A stretch of 54,734 nt of DNA from Clostridium sp. (GTDB lineage: Bacteria > Bacillota > Clostridia > Clostridiales > Clostridiaceae). The stretch is from contig JARLHR010000201.1 in assembly GCA_031292145.1 (NCBI GenBank), forward strand, positions 1-54,734, in the 5' to 3' direction. The position numbers and the translations under genes were made by a program. The notes under the pieces are model-generated. The model made no database searches and was not told the DNA's origin. It was given only the letters and a program-made list of their open reading frames with translations. Numbering within the stretch: the stretch's first letter is position 1; each line of letters opens with the position of its first letter. Positions 17,286-25,684 of this stretch are shown here, piece by piece.

Positions 17286-19685
17286 ATGTTAAGTAAAAAA
17301 TATATTTTCAAAGAAACGGAAAGTAAGTATACAGAATTTTGGAAGGAAAATAATATATACGCTTACGACTTCAATAGTAAAAAGGAGGACTTTTCAATAG
17401 ATACACCACCACCAACTATTAGTGGGAGTCTTCATATAGGTCATATTTTCTCATATACTCAAGCAGAAATTATAGCAAGATTTCAAAGAATGCAGGGCAA
17501 AAATGTATTTTATCCTTTTGGCTTTGATGACAATGGTCTTCCAACAGAAAGATTAGTTGAAAAGGAAGAAAATATAAGAGCAGCAGATCTTCCTAGATCA
17601 GAATTTATAAACAATTGTTTAACTACGACTAAAAAGTATGAAGATGAGTTTAAGAATCTTTGGCAATCTATGGGCTTTAGTATTGATTGGAATCTTCAAT
17701 ATGAAACCATTAATCCAAAAGTACAAAAAATTTCTCAAAAGTCCTTTTTAGATATGGCAAAGGCAGGAAAAGCTTATACTAAGGATTCACCAGTTTTATG
17801 GTGCACAACCTGCCAGACTTCAATTGCACAAGCAGAACTTGAAAGTACTGAGAAGGAAACTACTTTTAATTACATTCCATTTATTGTAGATGGAGAACAG
17901 CTTATGGTAGCAACTACAAGGCCTGAATTATTATTTGGTTGTGTTTGTCTATTTATAAATCCCGAAGATAGTAGATTTATAAAATATATAGGCAAGAAGG
18001 CAATTGTTCCGTTGTATAATTTTAAGATTCCAATTTTAGCAGATGAAAAAGTAAGCATGGAAAAGGGAACAGGAATTGTTATGTGTGCGACCTTTGGAGA
18101 TACTACAGATCTTGAATGGTATGAAAAATACGATTTTCCTTATAAACGTATAATTGAAAGTAATGGAAGAATTGCTGAAGAAGTTCCTTATATTAATGGC
18201 TTGAAGATAACAGCTGCTAGGGAAAAAATAATTGAATTATTAAAAGAAAATAATCTTTTAATTAAAAGTGAAGCAATAAATCACACCGTATCAATTCATG
18301 AGAGATGTGGAAAGCCGATAGAGATAATTCCTTCTAAACAGTGGTATATTGATATTTTAAGTGAAAAAGAAAGATATATTAAAGCGGCAGATGAAATAAA
18401 TTGGTATCCAGCTAGTATGAAGACTAGATACATTACATGGGTAGAAAATTTAAAATGGGACTGGTGTATTTCAAGGCAGAGATATTTTGGAATTCCATTT
18501 CCATTATGGTATTGCAATAAATGTGGAAAGCCAAAATTTGCAAAGGAAGAAGAACTTCCGATAAATCCAATGGAAACAAATCCAGAAGAGCCATGTAGCT
18601 GTGGCAGTCATGAGTTTATGCCAGAAACTGCAGTATTTGATACTTGGGGAACATCATCTTTATCTCCTTTAATTAATAGTAAATGGAATACTGATAATGA
18701 TTTGACAGATAAGCTTATGCCAATGGGAATGAGAACTCAAGCTCATGAGATAATAAGAACCTGGGCATTTTACACCATAGTAAAAAACTTGTTCCATACA
18801 GGAAAAATTCCATGGAAAGATATTATGATATGTGGTTTCGTTATGGCTAAGAAAGGTGAGAAAATAAGTAAATCTAAGAACAATGCATCTTCTTCACCCA
18901 AAGATCTGATAGAAAGAAATTCGGCAGATGCCTTAAGGTACTGGGCAGCTAATTCAAAGCTTGGAACAGATACCATGTTCTCTGAGCAGGACCTCAAAAT
19001 TTCTAAAAGATTTTTAACTAAGCTTTGGAATGCAGCTAATTTTTGTATTATGCAGCTTGAAGATTTTGATGGAGCGGAGCCTGATGAGCTTATGCCTATA
19101 GATGAGTGGATTACAAAGAAAATTGAGATTTTAGAAAATTCAGCAAAAGATAACTTAAATAAATATGAAATAGGTCTTGCAAAACATGATATAGATGAAT
19201 TTTTTTGGAATGATTTTTGTGATAACTATCTTGAGATAGTAAAGGATAGACTATACAAACCAGAAATTCATGGTATGGAGGAAAGAAAGTCAGCACAATG
19301 TACTTTGTATAAAATACTTCTTGAAATTTTAAAACTATATGCAATTTATGTTCCATATATAACTGAGGAAATTTATCAATGTTATTTTAGGAAATTTGAG
19401 AAGAATATATCAATTCATACTCTTCAATGGGATGTAACGGAGTCAGAAATAACTGAAGAAATAATAGATTTTGGTAAAAATGTTAAAGCTGTAATAAGCG
19501 AAGTAAGAAAATATAAATCACAAAGAAATCTATCTATGAAAGAACCTTTAAGCAGCATTAAAATAACATTATATGAGAGCCAAATAGAAAACATGGAAAA
19601 GACAATAAAAGATCTAAAAGCCTGTAGCTGGGCAATGGATTTACAATTAATCTCAGGGGATGAATTAAGTGTTGAAATAAGTTAA
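17286..19685 (+). CDS. valS: valyl-tRNA synthetase, archaeal/short type
   Basis: A 799-residue class I synthetase charging tRNA-Val. The HIGH motif is at residues 50-53 within SGSLHIGHIF and the KMSKS equivalent is KISKSK near residue 524. The editing (CP1) domain contains VATTRPELLFGCV. Zinc-type cysteine pairs occur (CTTCQTS, CNKCGKPKF, CSCG), as does the WNAANF anticodon-domain start. At 799 residues it is shorter than the usual 880-residue bacterial ValRS and lacks its long C-terminal coiled coil; sequence and size fit the archaeal-like ValRS found as a sole or second copy in some clostridia. AGGAGG precedes the ATG. The T-box leader reads a Val codon, which independently supports the assignment. 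Confidence 0.9.
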   Translation: MLSKKYIFKETESKYTEFWKENNIYAYDFNSKKEDFSIDTPPPTISGSLHIGHIFSYTQAEIIARFQRMQGKNVFYPFGFDDNGLPTERLVEKEENIRAADLPRSEFINNCLTTTKKYEDEFKNLWQSMGFSIDWNLQYETINPKVQKISQKSFLDMAKAGKAYTKDSPVLWCTTCQTSIAQAELESTEKETTFNYIPFIVDGEQLMVATTRPELLFGCVCLFINPEDSRFIKYIGKKAIVPLYNFKIPILADEKVSMEKGTGIVMCATFGDTTDLEWYEKYDFPYKRIIESNGRIAEEVPYINGLKITAAREKIIELLKENNLLIKSEAINHTVSIHERCGKPIEIIPSKQWYIDILSEKERYIKAADEINWYPASMKTRYITWVENLKWDWCISRQRYFGIPFPLWYCNKCGKPKFAKEEELPINPMETNPEEPCSCGSHEFMPETAVFDTWGTSSLSPLINSKWNTDNDLTDKLMPMGMRTQAHEIIRTWAFYTIVKNLFHTGKIPWKDIMICGFVMAKKGEKISKSKNNASSSPKDLIERNSADALRYWAANSKLGTDTMFSEQDLKISKRFLTKLWNAANFCIMQLEDFDGAEPDELMPIDEWITKKIEILENSAKDNLNKYEIGLAKHDIDEFFWNDFCDNYLEIVKDRLYKPEIHGMEERKSAQCTLYKILLEILKLYAIYVPYITEEIYQCYFRKFEKNISIHTLQWDVTESEITEEIIDFGKNVKAVISEVRKYKSQRNLSMKEPLSSIKITLYESQIENMEKTIKDLKACSWAMDLQLISGDELSVEIS

Positions 19686-19921
19686 GTATATAGGAAGGAA
19701 ATAATAATTTAATAATTCTATGAATACTTGTACAATCGATTGGTAAGTGTTACTACGTGGTAGAATCTACATTAATTAGTATGGCCATATAATAGACATG
19801 CACATACAATTAACAGCTGAAATATTATCACTATTATTATGAATAAAGGTTAACAAAATAGTTTAATAAATATAATGTTTGGTATAGTTCGTTTCCATTG
19901 ATTATACCTTTATATTTTCAC

Positions 19922-20086
19922 TAAGGCACATGAAAGAAAATAACAAGCCCAAAATGCCATGATTATTTTTCATCAGACAAGAAAGCAGATTGGTCTCATA
20001 GCCAGCCTATTAGGGCAATCTGCTGACGCAGTATGATGGGAAATAGGCTTGGCAGATGGACTTGTTATTTTTTTGATTGTGACTAG
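19922..20086 (+). repeat. full-length TTAGGCACA repeat, copy B
   Basis: Ends TAAGGCACATGAAAGAAAA and TTTTTTTGATTGTGACTAG; the right tip has mutated from TGCC. Middle stem UAUUUUUCAUCA/UGAUGGGAAAUA, inner stem AGCAGAUUG/CAAUCUGCU, loops GACAAGAAAG, GACGCAGUAUGA and CUCAUAGCCAGCCUAUUAG. It lies in the 475-nt gap between valS and the convergent YhhN gene. The rest of that gap (19686-19921) shows no gene or clear signal. Confidence 0.85.
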
Positions 20087-20105
20087 TCCGCTGAATAAAA
20101 TTATG

Positions 20106-20147
20106 AATCACTTGCGTTGTAATAACAAAATAGCAAGTGATTTTTAT
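20106..20147 (+). terminator. hairpin terminator downstream of copy B
   Basis: AATCACTTGC (20106-20115) pairs with GCAAGTGATT (20133-20142), followed by a T-rich stretch. It may serve both converging units. Confidence 0.6.
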
Positions 20148-20160
20148 TATTATATTAATA

Positions 20161-20817
20161 CTATAATTTATATTTTGGAGGAATTATTATTAGAGCATCT
20201 TCATTAATAATTACGGCTAAAAGAGTCCATCCAGGAATATATGCAGCCCATATTATATTTTGAAGCCAAGGTATGAATTGTTTGGAATAAGTTGGATGAA
20301 AGAAAGAAAATGCAACGCCTATATCGCAGATAAACATTAGAATGCTTGAAACGGCAATTAATTTAGATATTTTCCAAGTGAAATAGTTTCTGAAAAGTGT
20401 GCAGATTCCAGTCCAAGTCATATAACATAATACCATAAAAAATATTAGAGAACCTATAAACATAAATCCATATACATATGGCTTCAAAGAGAAAAATACA
20501 TATAAAAAAATAATTGCCATGGGAATTCCAGCAATTATTTCCCCTTTGCCAATTTTGAAATTCTTTTGATAAGCAATAATCAAACAAATATATGCAAAAA
20601 GAAAACCAGCAATTACAAGAAAAATGAAAGAGAGAGCCATAATTTTTTGATCATGAAATTTTTTCTTTATAATCATTGAAGATAAAAAAAGTGTGATCAT
20701 AGTAGTGTATTTAAGGTATAGCACCACATTTTCATTAGGATATATATGGTCAAAAATAAGTATTACAAATGTTAGAGGCAGATAAATAACCAATAAGCTC
20801 TTCTGCGTATTGTTCAT
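20161..20817 (-). CDS. YhhN/TMEM86 family membrane protein
   Basis: A 218-residue protein with about eight hydrophobic helices. The C-terminal signature region FTWKISKLIAVSSILMFICD followed by AAYIPGWTLLAVII matches the YhhN family, whose eukaryotic member TMEM86 is a lysoplasmalogenase. Clostridia make plasmalogens, so a lipid role is plausible but unproven here. The start ATG has AAAGGAG upstream (about 20829). A 9-bp-arm dyad lies 26-45 nt before the start and may be an operator. Confidence 0.8.
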   Translation of the reverse strand: MNNTQKSLLVIYLPLTFVILIFDHIYPNENVVLYLKYTTMITLFLSSMIIKKKFHDQKIMALSFIFLVIAGFLFAYICLIIAYQKNFKIGKGEIIAGIPMAIIFLYVFFSLKPYVYGFMFIGSLIFFMVLCYMTWTGICTLFRNYFTWKISKLIAVSSILMFICDIGVAFSFFHPTYSKQFIPWLQNIIWAAYIPGWTLLAVIINEDALIIIPPKYKL

Positions 20818-20842
20818 TTTAAAAACTCCTTTAAAATTAGAT

Positions 20843-20862
20843 TTAATGTATACATATACATT
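20843..20862. promoter_or_regulatory. operator-like dyad upstream of yhhN
   Basis: TAATGTATA-CA-TATACATTA: nine-base perfect arms with a two-base centre. AGATTTAATGTATA recurs at about 21048-21061 before the next gene pair, so both divergent units might share a regulator. The interval 20863-21126 otherwise shows no gene. Confidence 0.35.
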
Positions 20863-21126
20863 AATATGAATTGTAATAAACTTTATTATGCTATAGTATT
20901 ATTTCCTTATTTTACAAAAATATGTTGTAAAAGAATAAGGAACATTTACTAAAAATTTAAAAGTGTTAAATTAGTTAAGGAAATTAGTTATTATTTAAAA
21001 AAAGAAAAAGCCCAAATACTTAAAATGATATTGGAAATGGTGTATGGAGATTTAATGTATATTGTAAACCAGAATCCTTTGTAGTATAATTATTCCAGTT
21101 TTATCATATGAGGAGGATATGAATAG

Positions 21127-21351
21127 ATGGGAAAAGTAAGCGTTGGTTGTCCTAAATGTGGAAGCTTAAATGTACAAGTAGTAAGTGATGTTAAAGAATC
21201 AATTAAAGGTTTTGGAGCAGGTAAAGGATGCTTAGGATATATTTGTTTTGGCCCTATAGGTCTTCTGTGTGGATTAATTGGAATGGGAAAAGGAAAGGCT
21301 AAAACCAATACATATAGAGTTTGTGCAAATTGTGGTGCAAGGTTTAAGTAA
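21127..21351 (+). CDS. small zinc-ribbon membrane-associated protein
   Basis: 74 residues. Cysteine pairs CPKCG (residues 8-12) and CANCG (near 68-72) frame a glycine-rich hydrophobic hairpin (GCLGYICFGPIGLLCGLIGM). The two CxxC knuckles can form one zinc ribbon, with the middle inserted in a membrane or packed as a hairpin. A GAGGAGG site precedes the ATG. Four nt downstream starts a DUF2085 gene, so the two form an operon. Function unknown. Confidence 0.75.
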   Translation: MGKVSVGCPKCGSLNVQVVSDVKESIKGFGAGKGCLGYICFGPIGLLCGLIGMGKGKAKTNTYRVCANCGARFK

Positions 21352-21355
21352 TGGA

Positions 21356-21700
21356 ATGGATAAAAAAACAAAAATATGGATTTCTTTAATGAAAATTGGA
21401 GCAGTTAGCTGTCATCAAATTTACGAGAGAAGTTTTAATTTTAGGGGATATCAGTTTCCGGTATGTGCAAGATGTACAGGCATCCTTTTGGGGAATATAA
21501 TTGGAATATTTTTATGGGTTTTGCAATTTAAAATTAGTTTGAAAATAAGTGTATCATTGATTTTTATAATGGTAGTGGATGGATTGTTACAGTTAATTCA
21601 CATAAAGAATTCTAATAATATTAGACGAGTAATAACTGGATTTTTAGCTGGTATAGGGTATATTTTTACATTAGTAAATATAATAGTATATTTAAAATAA
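21356..21700 (+). CDS. DUF2085 membrane protein
   Basis: 115 residues from ATG 21356, 4 nt after the stop of the zinc-ribbon gene; the longer frame beginning at 21278 lies inside that gene and is not the likely start. GAVSCHQIYERSFNFRGYQF followed by PVCARCTGILLGNIIG is the DUF2085 signature: a conserved CHQ and a CxRCxG pair that may bind metal at the membrane surface. Three hydrophobic helices follow. Tight coupling to a zinc-ribbon protein suggests a joint metal or membrane role. Confidence 0.8.
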   Translation: MDKKTKIWISLMKIGAVSCHQIYERSFNFRGYQFPVCARCTGILLGNIIGIFLWVLQFKISLKISVSLIFIMVVDGLLQLIHIKNSNNIRRVITGFLAGIGYIFTLVNIIVYLK

Positions 21701-21709
21701 ACATCTACA

Positions 21710-21737
21710 ATTTAGATGTTTGTTTTTGAGATATAGA
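21710..21737 (+). terminator. terminator after DUF2085 gene
   Basis: AACATCTA (21710-21717) pairs with TAGATGTT (21723-21730), followed by TGTTTTT. Confidence 0.65.
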
Positions 21738-21791
21738 TTTTGGATGTTTAACAATAAGAAAGATTGATTATCAAAGGAAGGCAGGATACGT

Positions 21792-21821
21792 ATGATAACG
21801 TACTTATATTATGAGAGCTGA
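21792..21821 (+). CDS. nine-codon leader ORF overlapping the WYL regulator start
   Basis: AAGGAAGGCAGG precedes ATG 21792, encoding MITYLYYES, and the TGA (21819-21821) lies 8 nt beyond the regulator ATG (21811). The regulator has no ribosome site of its own, so ribosomes terminating here could reinitiate on it. Confidence 0.35.
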   Translation: MITYLYYES

Positions 21822-22734
21822 TAGATTTTTATCAATTTTAATAATAATATCTCAAAAGGGTTTGGTAACAGCAAAGGAATTGGCTGATCATTTTGAAGTA
21901 TCTTTAAGAACTATATATCGAGATATAGAAAAAATATGTGAAGCGGGAGTTCCTATAGGTGCCATTGGAGGTAAGGGCGGTGGTTATTATATTATGGAAA
22001 AATATAATATAAATAATCTGTTTTTTAATAAAAAAGAGATTGAACCTCTGCTTTCTTTAATCGATAGTTTAAAGTGTATATTTGGGAATAGTAAGCAGTT
22101 CAATGACATAGTGCTTAAGTTTGAAACCTTATATAAAAGGGAGCATAACGAGTATGACAAGCTTAATATAGATATGTCTCACTTCAGCATGAAACAGGAA
22201 CTTAGGGAATATTTGCTTCTAGTAGATAGAGAAATTGAAAATAATAGAATATTGGAATTTGAATACATCAATAGAAAAATGGAATATTCTCAAAGAATAG
22301 TCGAGCCAATTCAGATAGAATTTACGGATGGACAGTGGTATATTATAGGCTTTTGCAGAATAAGAAAAGATTACAGAAGATTTAAATTTGTAAGAATAAG
22401 AAATATTGAGCTAGGTGAAAGTTTTGTAAAGAGGAATATTTCACAAGATGAAATAGAAAAAATATTTAAGGAAAGTTATAAAAAGAACAGTATATCAGCT
22501 ACATTAAAATTTTCTAGTGAAATAGGTAAGCAACTAAGTGAGTATTTTTCAAAGGATAAAATTAAACATTTAGACAATGGAACATATATGGTTGAAGGTA
22601 TTTTCCCCGATGATGAAGGCTTAAAAAAATTTATTTTAGGTTTTGGTGTACATTGTGAAGTCATAGCTCCAACTAAATTAAGAAAAGAAATGCTGGAATA
22701 CATAAAAAATCTATATTGTAAATACAATGACTGA
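21811..22734 (+). CDS. YafY/DeoR-type HTH-WYL transcriptional regulator
   Basis: 307 residues. The N-terminal winged helix (ADRFLSILIIISQKGLVTAK, then ELADHFEVSLRTIYRDIEKI) is followed by a linker and a WYL domain from about residue 135 (ILEFEYINRKMEYSQRIVEP, then WYIIGFCRIRKDYRRFKFVR) and a C-terminal WCX extension. WYL proteins sense nucleotides or other ligands and often regulate stress or metabolic genes. An in-frame stop upstream fixes ATG 21811 as the first possible start. It is followed by a terminator and a DUF2785 gene that could be its target. Confidence 0.85.
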   Translation: MRADRFLSILIIISQKGLVTAKELADHFEVSLRTIYRDIEKICEAGVPIGAIGGKGGGYYIMEKYNINNLFFNKKEIEPLLSLIDSLKCIFGNSKQFNDIVLKFETLYKREHNEYDKLNIDMSHFSMKQELREYLLLVDREIENNRILEFEYINRKMEYSQRIVEPIQIEFTDGQWYIIGFCRIRKDYRRFKFVRIRNIELGESFVKRNISQDEIEKIFKESYKKNSISATLKFSSEIGKQLSEYFSKDKIKHLDNGTYMVEGIFPDDEGLKKFILGFGVHCEVIAPTKLRKEMLEYIKNLYCKYND

Positions 22735-22760
22735 CATATAGGTGTCAGTCATTGTGTTTT
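22725..22760 (+). terminator. strong terminator overlapping the WYL gene stop
   Basis: CAATGACTGACA (22725-22736) pairs perfectly with TGTCAGTCATTG (22743-22754), then TGTTTT. The 5' arm includes the stop codon of the WYL gene. Confidence 0.85.
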
Positions 22761-22800
22761 ATAATGGACAAAAAGAACTTATAAGAAAGTGAGAAAAAAT

Positions 22801-23628
22801 ATGAAATCTCAGGAGAATATATTAAAAGATAAATTAATTATGATTAAGAACAACAATTATTTATTAGAAAAAGGAGAAAATTATTTTACTTTTGCGTTAG
22901 AGATGATGAAGAATATAGGCTCACTTGATCCAATATTTAGAGATGAATTAATATATGCAATTTTATGTAAATGGTGTTCAAATAGTATATTTACTATTGA
23001 ACAGCTTAAAAATTTATTAAACATTAGCTTAGACGATGATCATCTTTTTTATAAACTATATGAGGCAGATCAAGATGCTGTTTTTAAAAGAACATTCTCG
23101 GCATTAGTTATAGCTGTTATTATATACGAACATAGAAAAGAAAGCTTTCTATCAGAAAAAGAATTATATGAAATAAAAGGCAAGCTTATAGAGTATATGC
23201 GTAAAGAACAAGATGTTAGAGGATATATTGAAGTAAAAGGCTGGGCTCACTCGGCAGCACACACAGCAGATGCTTTAGATGAATTAGTACAATGCGGTTG
23301 CTTGAATAAAATTGATTTGATTGATATATTGAATTCCATAAGAGAAAAGGCATGCATAGGATATTATGTTTATGTTGATGAAGAAAGTGAAAGAATGGTT
23401 ACAGTAGTTGAAAATTCATTTAATAGAAGGATACTTAGTGATTCGGAAATAATAGAATGGATGCAAGGCTTTAAGCTTAAAAATTCAAAATGGAGCTATA
23501 TTGATAATTTTCATTTAAAGGTTAATATAAAAGGATTTTTAAGAAGCTTATATTTTAGATTATTAGATCAAGAGAATTCAAAGGTTATTATTGAAGAAAT
23601 TAAAAAAATACTTAAGGATCTAAAATAG
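22801..23628 (+). CDS. DUF2785 domain protein
   Basis: 275 residues from ATG 22801; a GTG 12 nt upstream is the alternative start. Predicted mostly helical, HEAT-like. The segment GYIEVKGWAHSAAHTADALD (around residue 150) is the recognisable DUF2785 motif with conserved His/Asp residues. No enzymatic role is established for the family. It follows the WYL regulator by 66 nt with a terminator between, so it is probably driven by its own promoter. Confidence 0.75.
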   Translation: MKSQENILKDKLIMIKNNNYLLEKGENYFTFALEMMKNIGSLDPIFRDELIYAILCKWCSNSIFTIEQLKNLLNISLDDDHLFYKLYEADQDAVFKRTFSALVIAVIIYEHRKESFLSEKELYEIKGKLIEYMRKEQDVRGYIEVKGWAHSAAHTADALDELVQCGCLNKIDLIDILNSIREKACIGYYVYVDEESERMVTVVENSFNRRILSDSEIIEWMQGFKLKNSKWSYIDNFHLKVNIKGFLRSLYFRLLDQENSKVIIEEIKKILKDLK

Positions 23629-23651
23629 ATTAAAGAAAGAAGGTCATATAT

Positions 23652-23768
23652 TTTCTAGGGTTCCGCAGATTATACTGGCGGGTCCGAGAGAAAGCGCACA
23701 ATTTATTGTGTACACCGAAGGATAAAAGCCTGGGAGATATTATTATAATATTTCCATAGGCTTTTTTA
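23652..23768 (+). promoter_or_regulatory. guanidine-I (ykkC) riboswitch with terminator, no intact downstream gene
   Basis: Core elements in order: CTAGGGTTCCGC, CTGGCGGGTCCGAGAG, GTACACCGAAGGATAAAAGCC, TGGGAGA. These match the guanidine-I class. The terminator AGCCTGGGAGATATT...ATATTTCCATAGGCT with six T follows (23727-23767). Such switches normally control Gdx/SugE guanidine exporters or guanidine carboxylase genes. Here the next DNA is an IS-like relic (23794-24079), then a broken ACT-domain gene, so the switch appears orphaned. Confidence 0.85.
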
Positions 23769-23793
23769 TTATGTGCTTTAGCGTTAAAAGAAA

Positions 23794-24079
23794 ACCCCCT
23801 GCTATGCGGGGGGTGAGCAAGTGGTTATACCGTTAAAAAACTGTGAGTATTCTCTAAAAAATATTTTTACCACAAATATTGTGTTACCACTATGCTAATA
23901 TTGGTAAGTGGAAATTGTAAGTTACTATAAAATTTAGACTTTACGACTACATTTAAAATATGGAATAGCCTCACAATTAAAAAATATATAACAAGTCTAA
24001 CAGCGAGAAAAGACTGTATTATATATTTTTTAGCCTTACAGGCGCAGAGCAAGCCACCAGTTTTACTGGTGGTCCTGAC
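23794..24079 (+). mobile_element. non-autonomous IS200/IS605-like element (relic)
   Basis: The left end is a GC-rich hairpin, CCCCCTGCTATGCGGGGGG, and the right end a hairpin, CCACCAGTTTTACTGGTGG followed by TCCTGAC. The 286 nt contain no TnpA or TnpB frame and no terminal inverted repeats. Subterminal imperfect palindromes without inverted ends are the signature of IS200/IS605 elements and their internally deleted derivatives. Exact ends need comparison with full copies. Confidence 0.5.
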
Positions 24080-24136
24080 TTTTTTGTTAAATCTTTGAAA
24101 GAGTTATTAGTTATAAAAGAAAGGATGAAAGAAAAT

Positions 24137-24532
24137 ATGTCAGAAAAAATATTAACAATGAAATTACTAAAAGAAAAATTTGGAGTCTGTAGATTATCCC
24201 AAAATGAATCAATACCTGAATGGATAAAAAATGATGAGTTTTTTTCTATAACAAAAACATTAGATGAATTATCAGTGGTATGTTCTGAAAATAGTATTCC
24301 CAAGGAGATAAAATGTGAAAAAGAATGGAGGATGTTAAAGATTCTAGGGCCACTGGATTTTTAGCTAATAGGTATTCTTTCTTCAATCAGTACTATATTA
24401 GCACAAAAGTCAATAAGCATATTTACTATTTCTACATATGATACTGACTATATTCTTGTTAAACAAATGGATAGATATGCTGCGATAGAAGCACTTGGTA
24501 ATGGAAATTTTGAAATTATAAGTGACATATAG
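24137..24532 (+). pseudogene. ACT/CASTOR-like domain protein with in-frame TAG
   Basis: 131 residues in one frame, interrupted by TAG 24362-24364 (codon 76) between KILGPLDF and LIGILSSISTILAQKSISIF. The pattern matches small CASTOR/ACT3-type proteins of two ACT halves, which bind amino acids; LIGILSSI...SIFTISTYDTDYILVK is the second ACT. The upstream half (KEKFGVCRLSQNESIPEW) is intact. It begins 57 nt after an IS-like relic. It is unclear whether the upstream guanidine riboswitch ever controlled it. Confidence 0.65.
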
Positions 24533-24729
24533 AAATTATAGGAAATCATTCGGTGCAGCATAAATCCATGCCCACATTTACATCAGAATCTGCATTCAAT
24601 GCTGAACTTGTGGGCGTAGAAGATGCTGTAAATGGCATTTTAGGATGTAAAATGTCAAAGTATTTTAGGCCGCCAGAAGGTACTTTTAGTGAATTAATAC
24701 ATAGAATAACGACTTTTTATATATTGTAA
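24532..24729 (+). pseudogene. fragment of a polysaccharide (CE4/PdaA-like) deacetylase
   Basis: 65 codons without a start, running directly on from the ACT pseudogene. EIIGNHSVQHKSMPTFTSES holds the zinc-binding HSxxH motif and KYFRPPEGTFSELIHR the RPP motif of NodB/CE4 deacetylases, spaced as in PdaA-type peptidoglycan deacetylases. The catalytic TFDD N-terminal part and the C-terminal third are missing. Confidence 0.7.
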
Positions 24730-24736
24730 GTTAGTA

Positions 24737-25054
24737 TTATGATATTTCCGCTTCTCCATCTCCTATCAATACAAGTTTATATCCAGGTTGTAGAGGGACT
24801 AAATTATATTTTTGAGATTGTGGCTTTAAACGTATACCTTGTAGGGGTGTCGCTTTAGAGTCAAAAATAAGTATATAAATACGTTCATTAAATGAATTGT
24901 TTTTTATAGTATAAGTAGTGTTTGGCAATAGATTAATATCACCTGCTTTATAAAAGCCTTTTCTGAGAATTTGAGCACTTGCAAAAGATGGCGGTATAAT
25001 CATATTAAAAGATAAGATCAAAAAACATAAGAATATCATAATTTTTCTTCCCAA
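24737..25054 (-). CDS. small secreted protein, paralogue 1
   Basis: 105 residues from TTG 25054, preceded by GGGAGG at a 6-nt spacing; an ATG 39 nt upstream lacks a ribosome site. The signal peptide is MIFLCFLILSFNMIIPPSFA followed by SAQ (likely cleavage A-S-A/Q). The mature part, about 70 residues, reads KGFYKAGDINLLPNTTYTIK and LVPLQPGYKLVLIGDGEAEI: a small beta-rich domain. It shares the layout GxY-AxDxNLxxNxTxTIxNNS and LxPGYxLxxxxxGExxI with the next gene. Unknown function; an exported or wall-associated product. Confidence 0.65.
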   Translation of the reverse strand: MGRKIMIFLCFLILSFNMIIPPSFASAQILRKGFYKAGDINLLPNTTYTIKNNSFNERIYILIFDSKATPLQGIRLKPQSQKYNLVPLQPGYKLVLIGDGEAEIS

Positions 25055-25114
25055 AATATTGCCTCCCTTCTGCTCAGTGTTTTTAAATAACATAATTAAA
25101 AATTATTTAAAGTT

Positions 25115-25432
25115 TTAATTTATGGTTACCTCTCCATTTGTAACAATCAACAATTGGTATCCGGGTTCAAGTGGTGATAAAATATATTTTTCTGATTCAG
25201 GGTTTAATTGCATAAGTTGTTGAGCAATTTGATTAGAATCAAAAATCATCATAAATGCATATTCAGTAGTAGAATTATTCTGAATTGTATGCGTACTATT
25301 GAGGGATAGATTTAAGTCATTTGCGCTATATAATCCCTCCCTTAAGCTTTTGGGCTGAGCTATGGTTGGAATTGCAAGCATATCTAATAACATATATATG
25401 AAAAATAAGAAGATAAAAAATAATCTTTTCAT
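25115..25432 (-). CDS. small secreted protein, paralogue 2
   Basis: 105 residues with AAAGGCGG before ATG 25432. The signal peptide is LFFIFLFFIYMLLDMLAIPT, then IAQ. The mature domain is REGLYSANDLNLSLNSTHTI and LSPLEPGYQLLIVTNGEVTI, clearly homologous to the downstream copy 60 nt away. The pair arose by tandem duplication and is likely one transcription unit, with this gene first. No family name is recognised. Confidence 0.7.
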   Translation of the reverse strand: MKRLFFIFLFFIYMLLDMLAIPTIAQPKSLREGLYSANDLNLSLNSTHTIQNNSTTEYAFMMIFDSNQIAQQLMQLNPESEKYILSPLEPGYQLLIVTNGEVTIN

Positions 25433-25684
25433 TAAAATAACCGCCTTTCAGATTTAGGTTATGCAAAAAATAAGATGTTATACTCAATTGGTTTTAAAGT
25501 AGATATTATACATTTCTATATTGATATTTAGTCACGAAATTAAAGTGTTTACATACAGTACCTATAATAAGCCTTCATTAAAAATGTTACTTTTTAGAAC
25601 TATATTAACAAAAGATTAATATCTTTGACAAACAACTGACAAAAATCAGTATTAATATAGTTAATAGAAAGGGTGTTTGATATC

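Noticed and set aside
21090-21371. Proline-rich open frame on the minus strand over the zinc-ribbon gene
   Set aside because: It is the antisense of a well-supported cysteine-motif gene with a good ribosome site; its low-complexity composition is a by-product.
23788-24085. CRISPR-like array, because of short palindromes
   Set aside because: The two hairpins differ in sequence and there is no regular repeat-spacer pattern.
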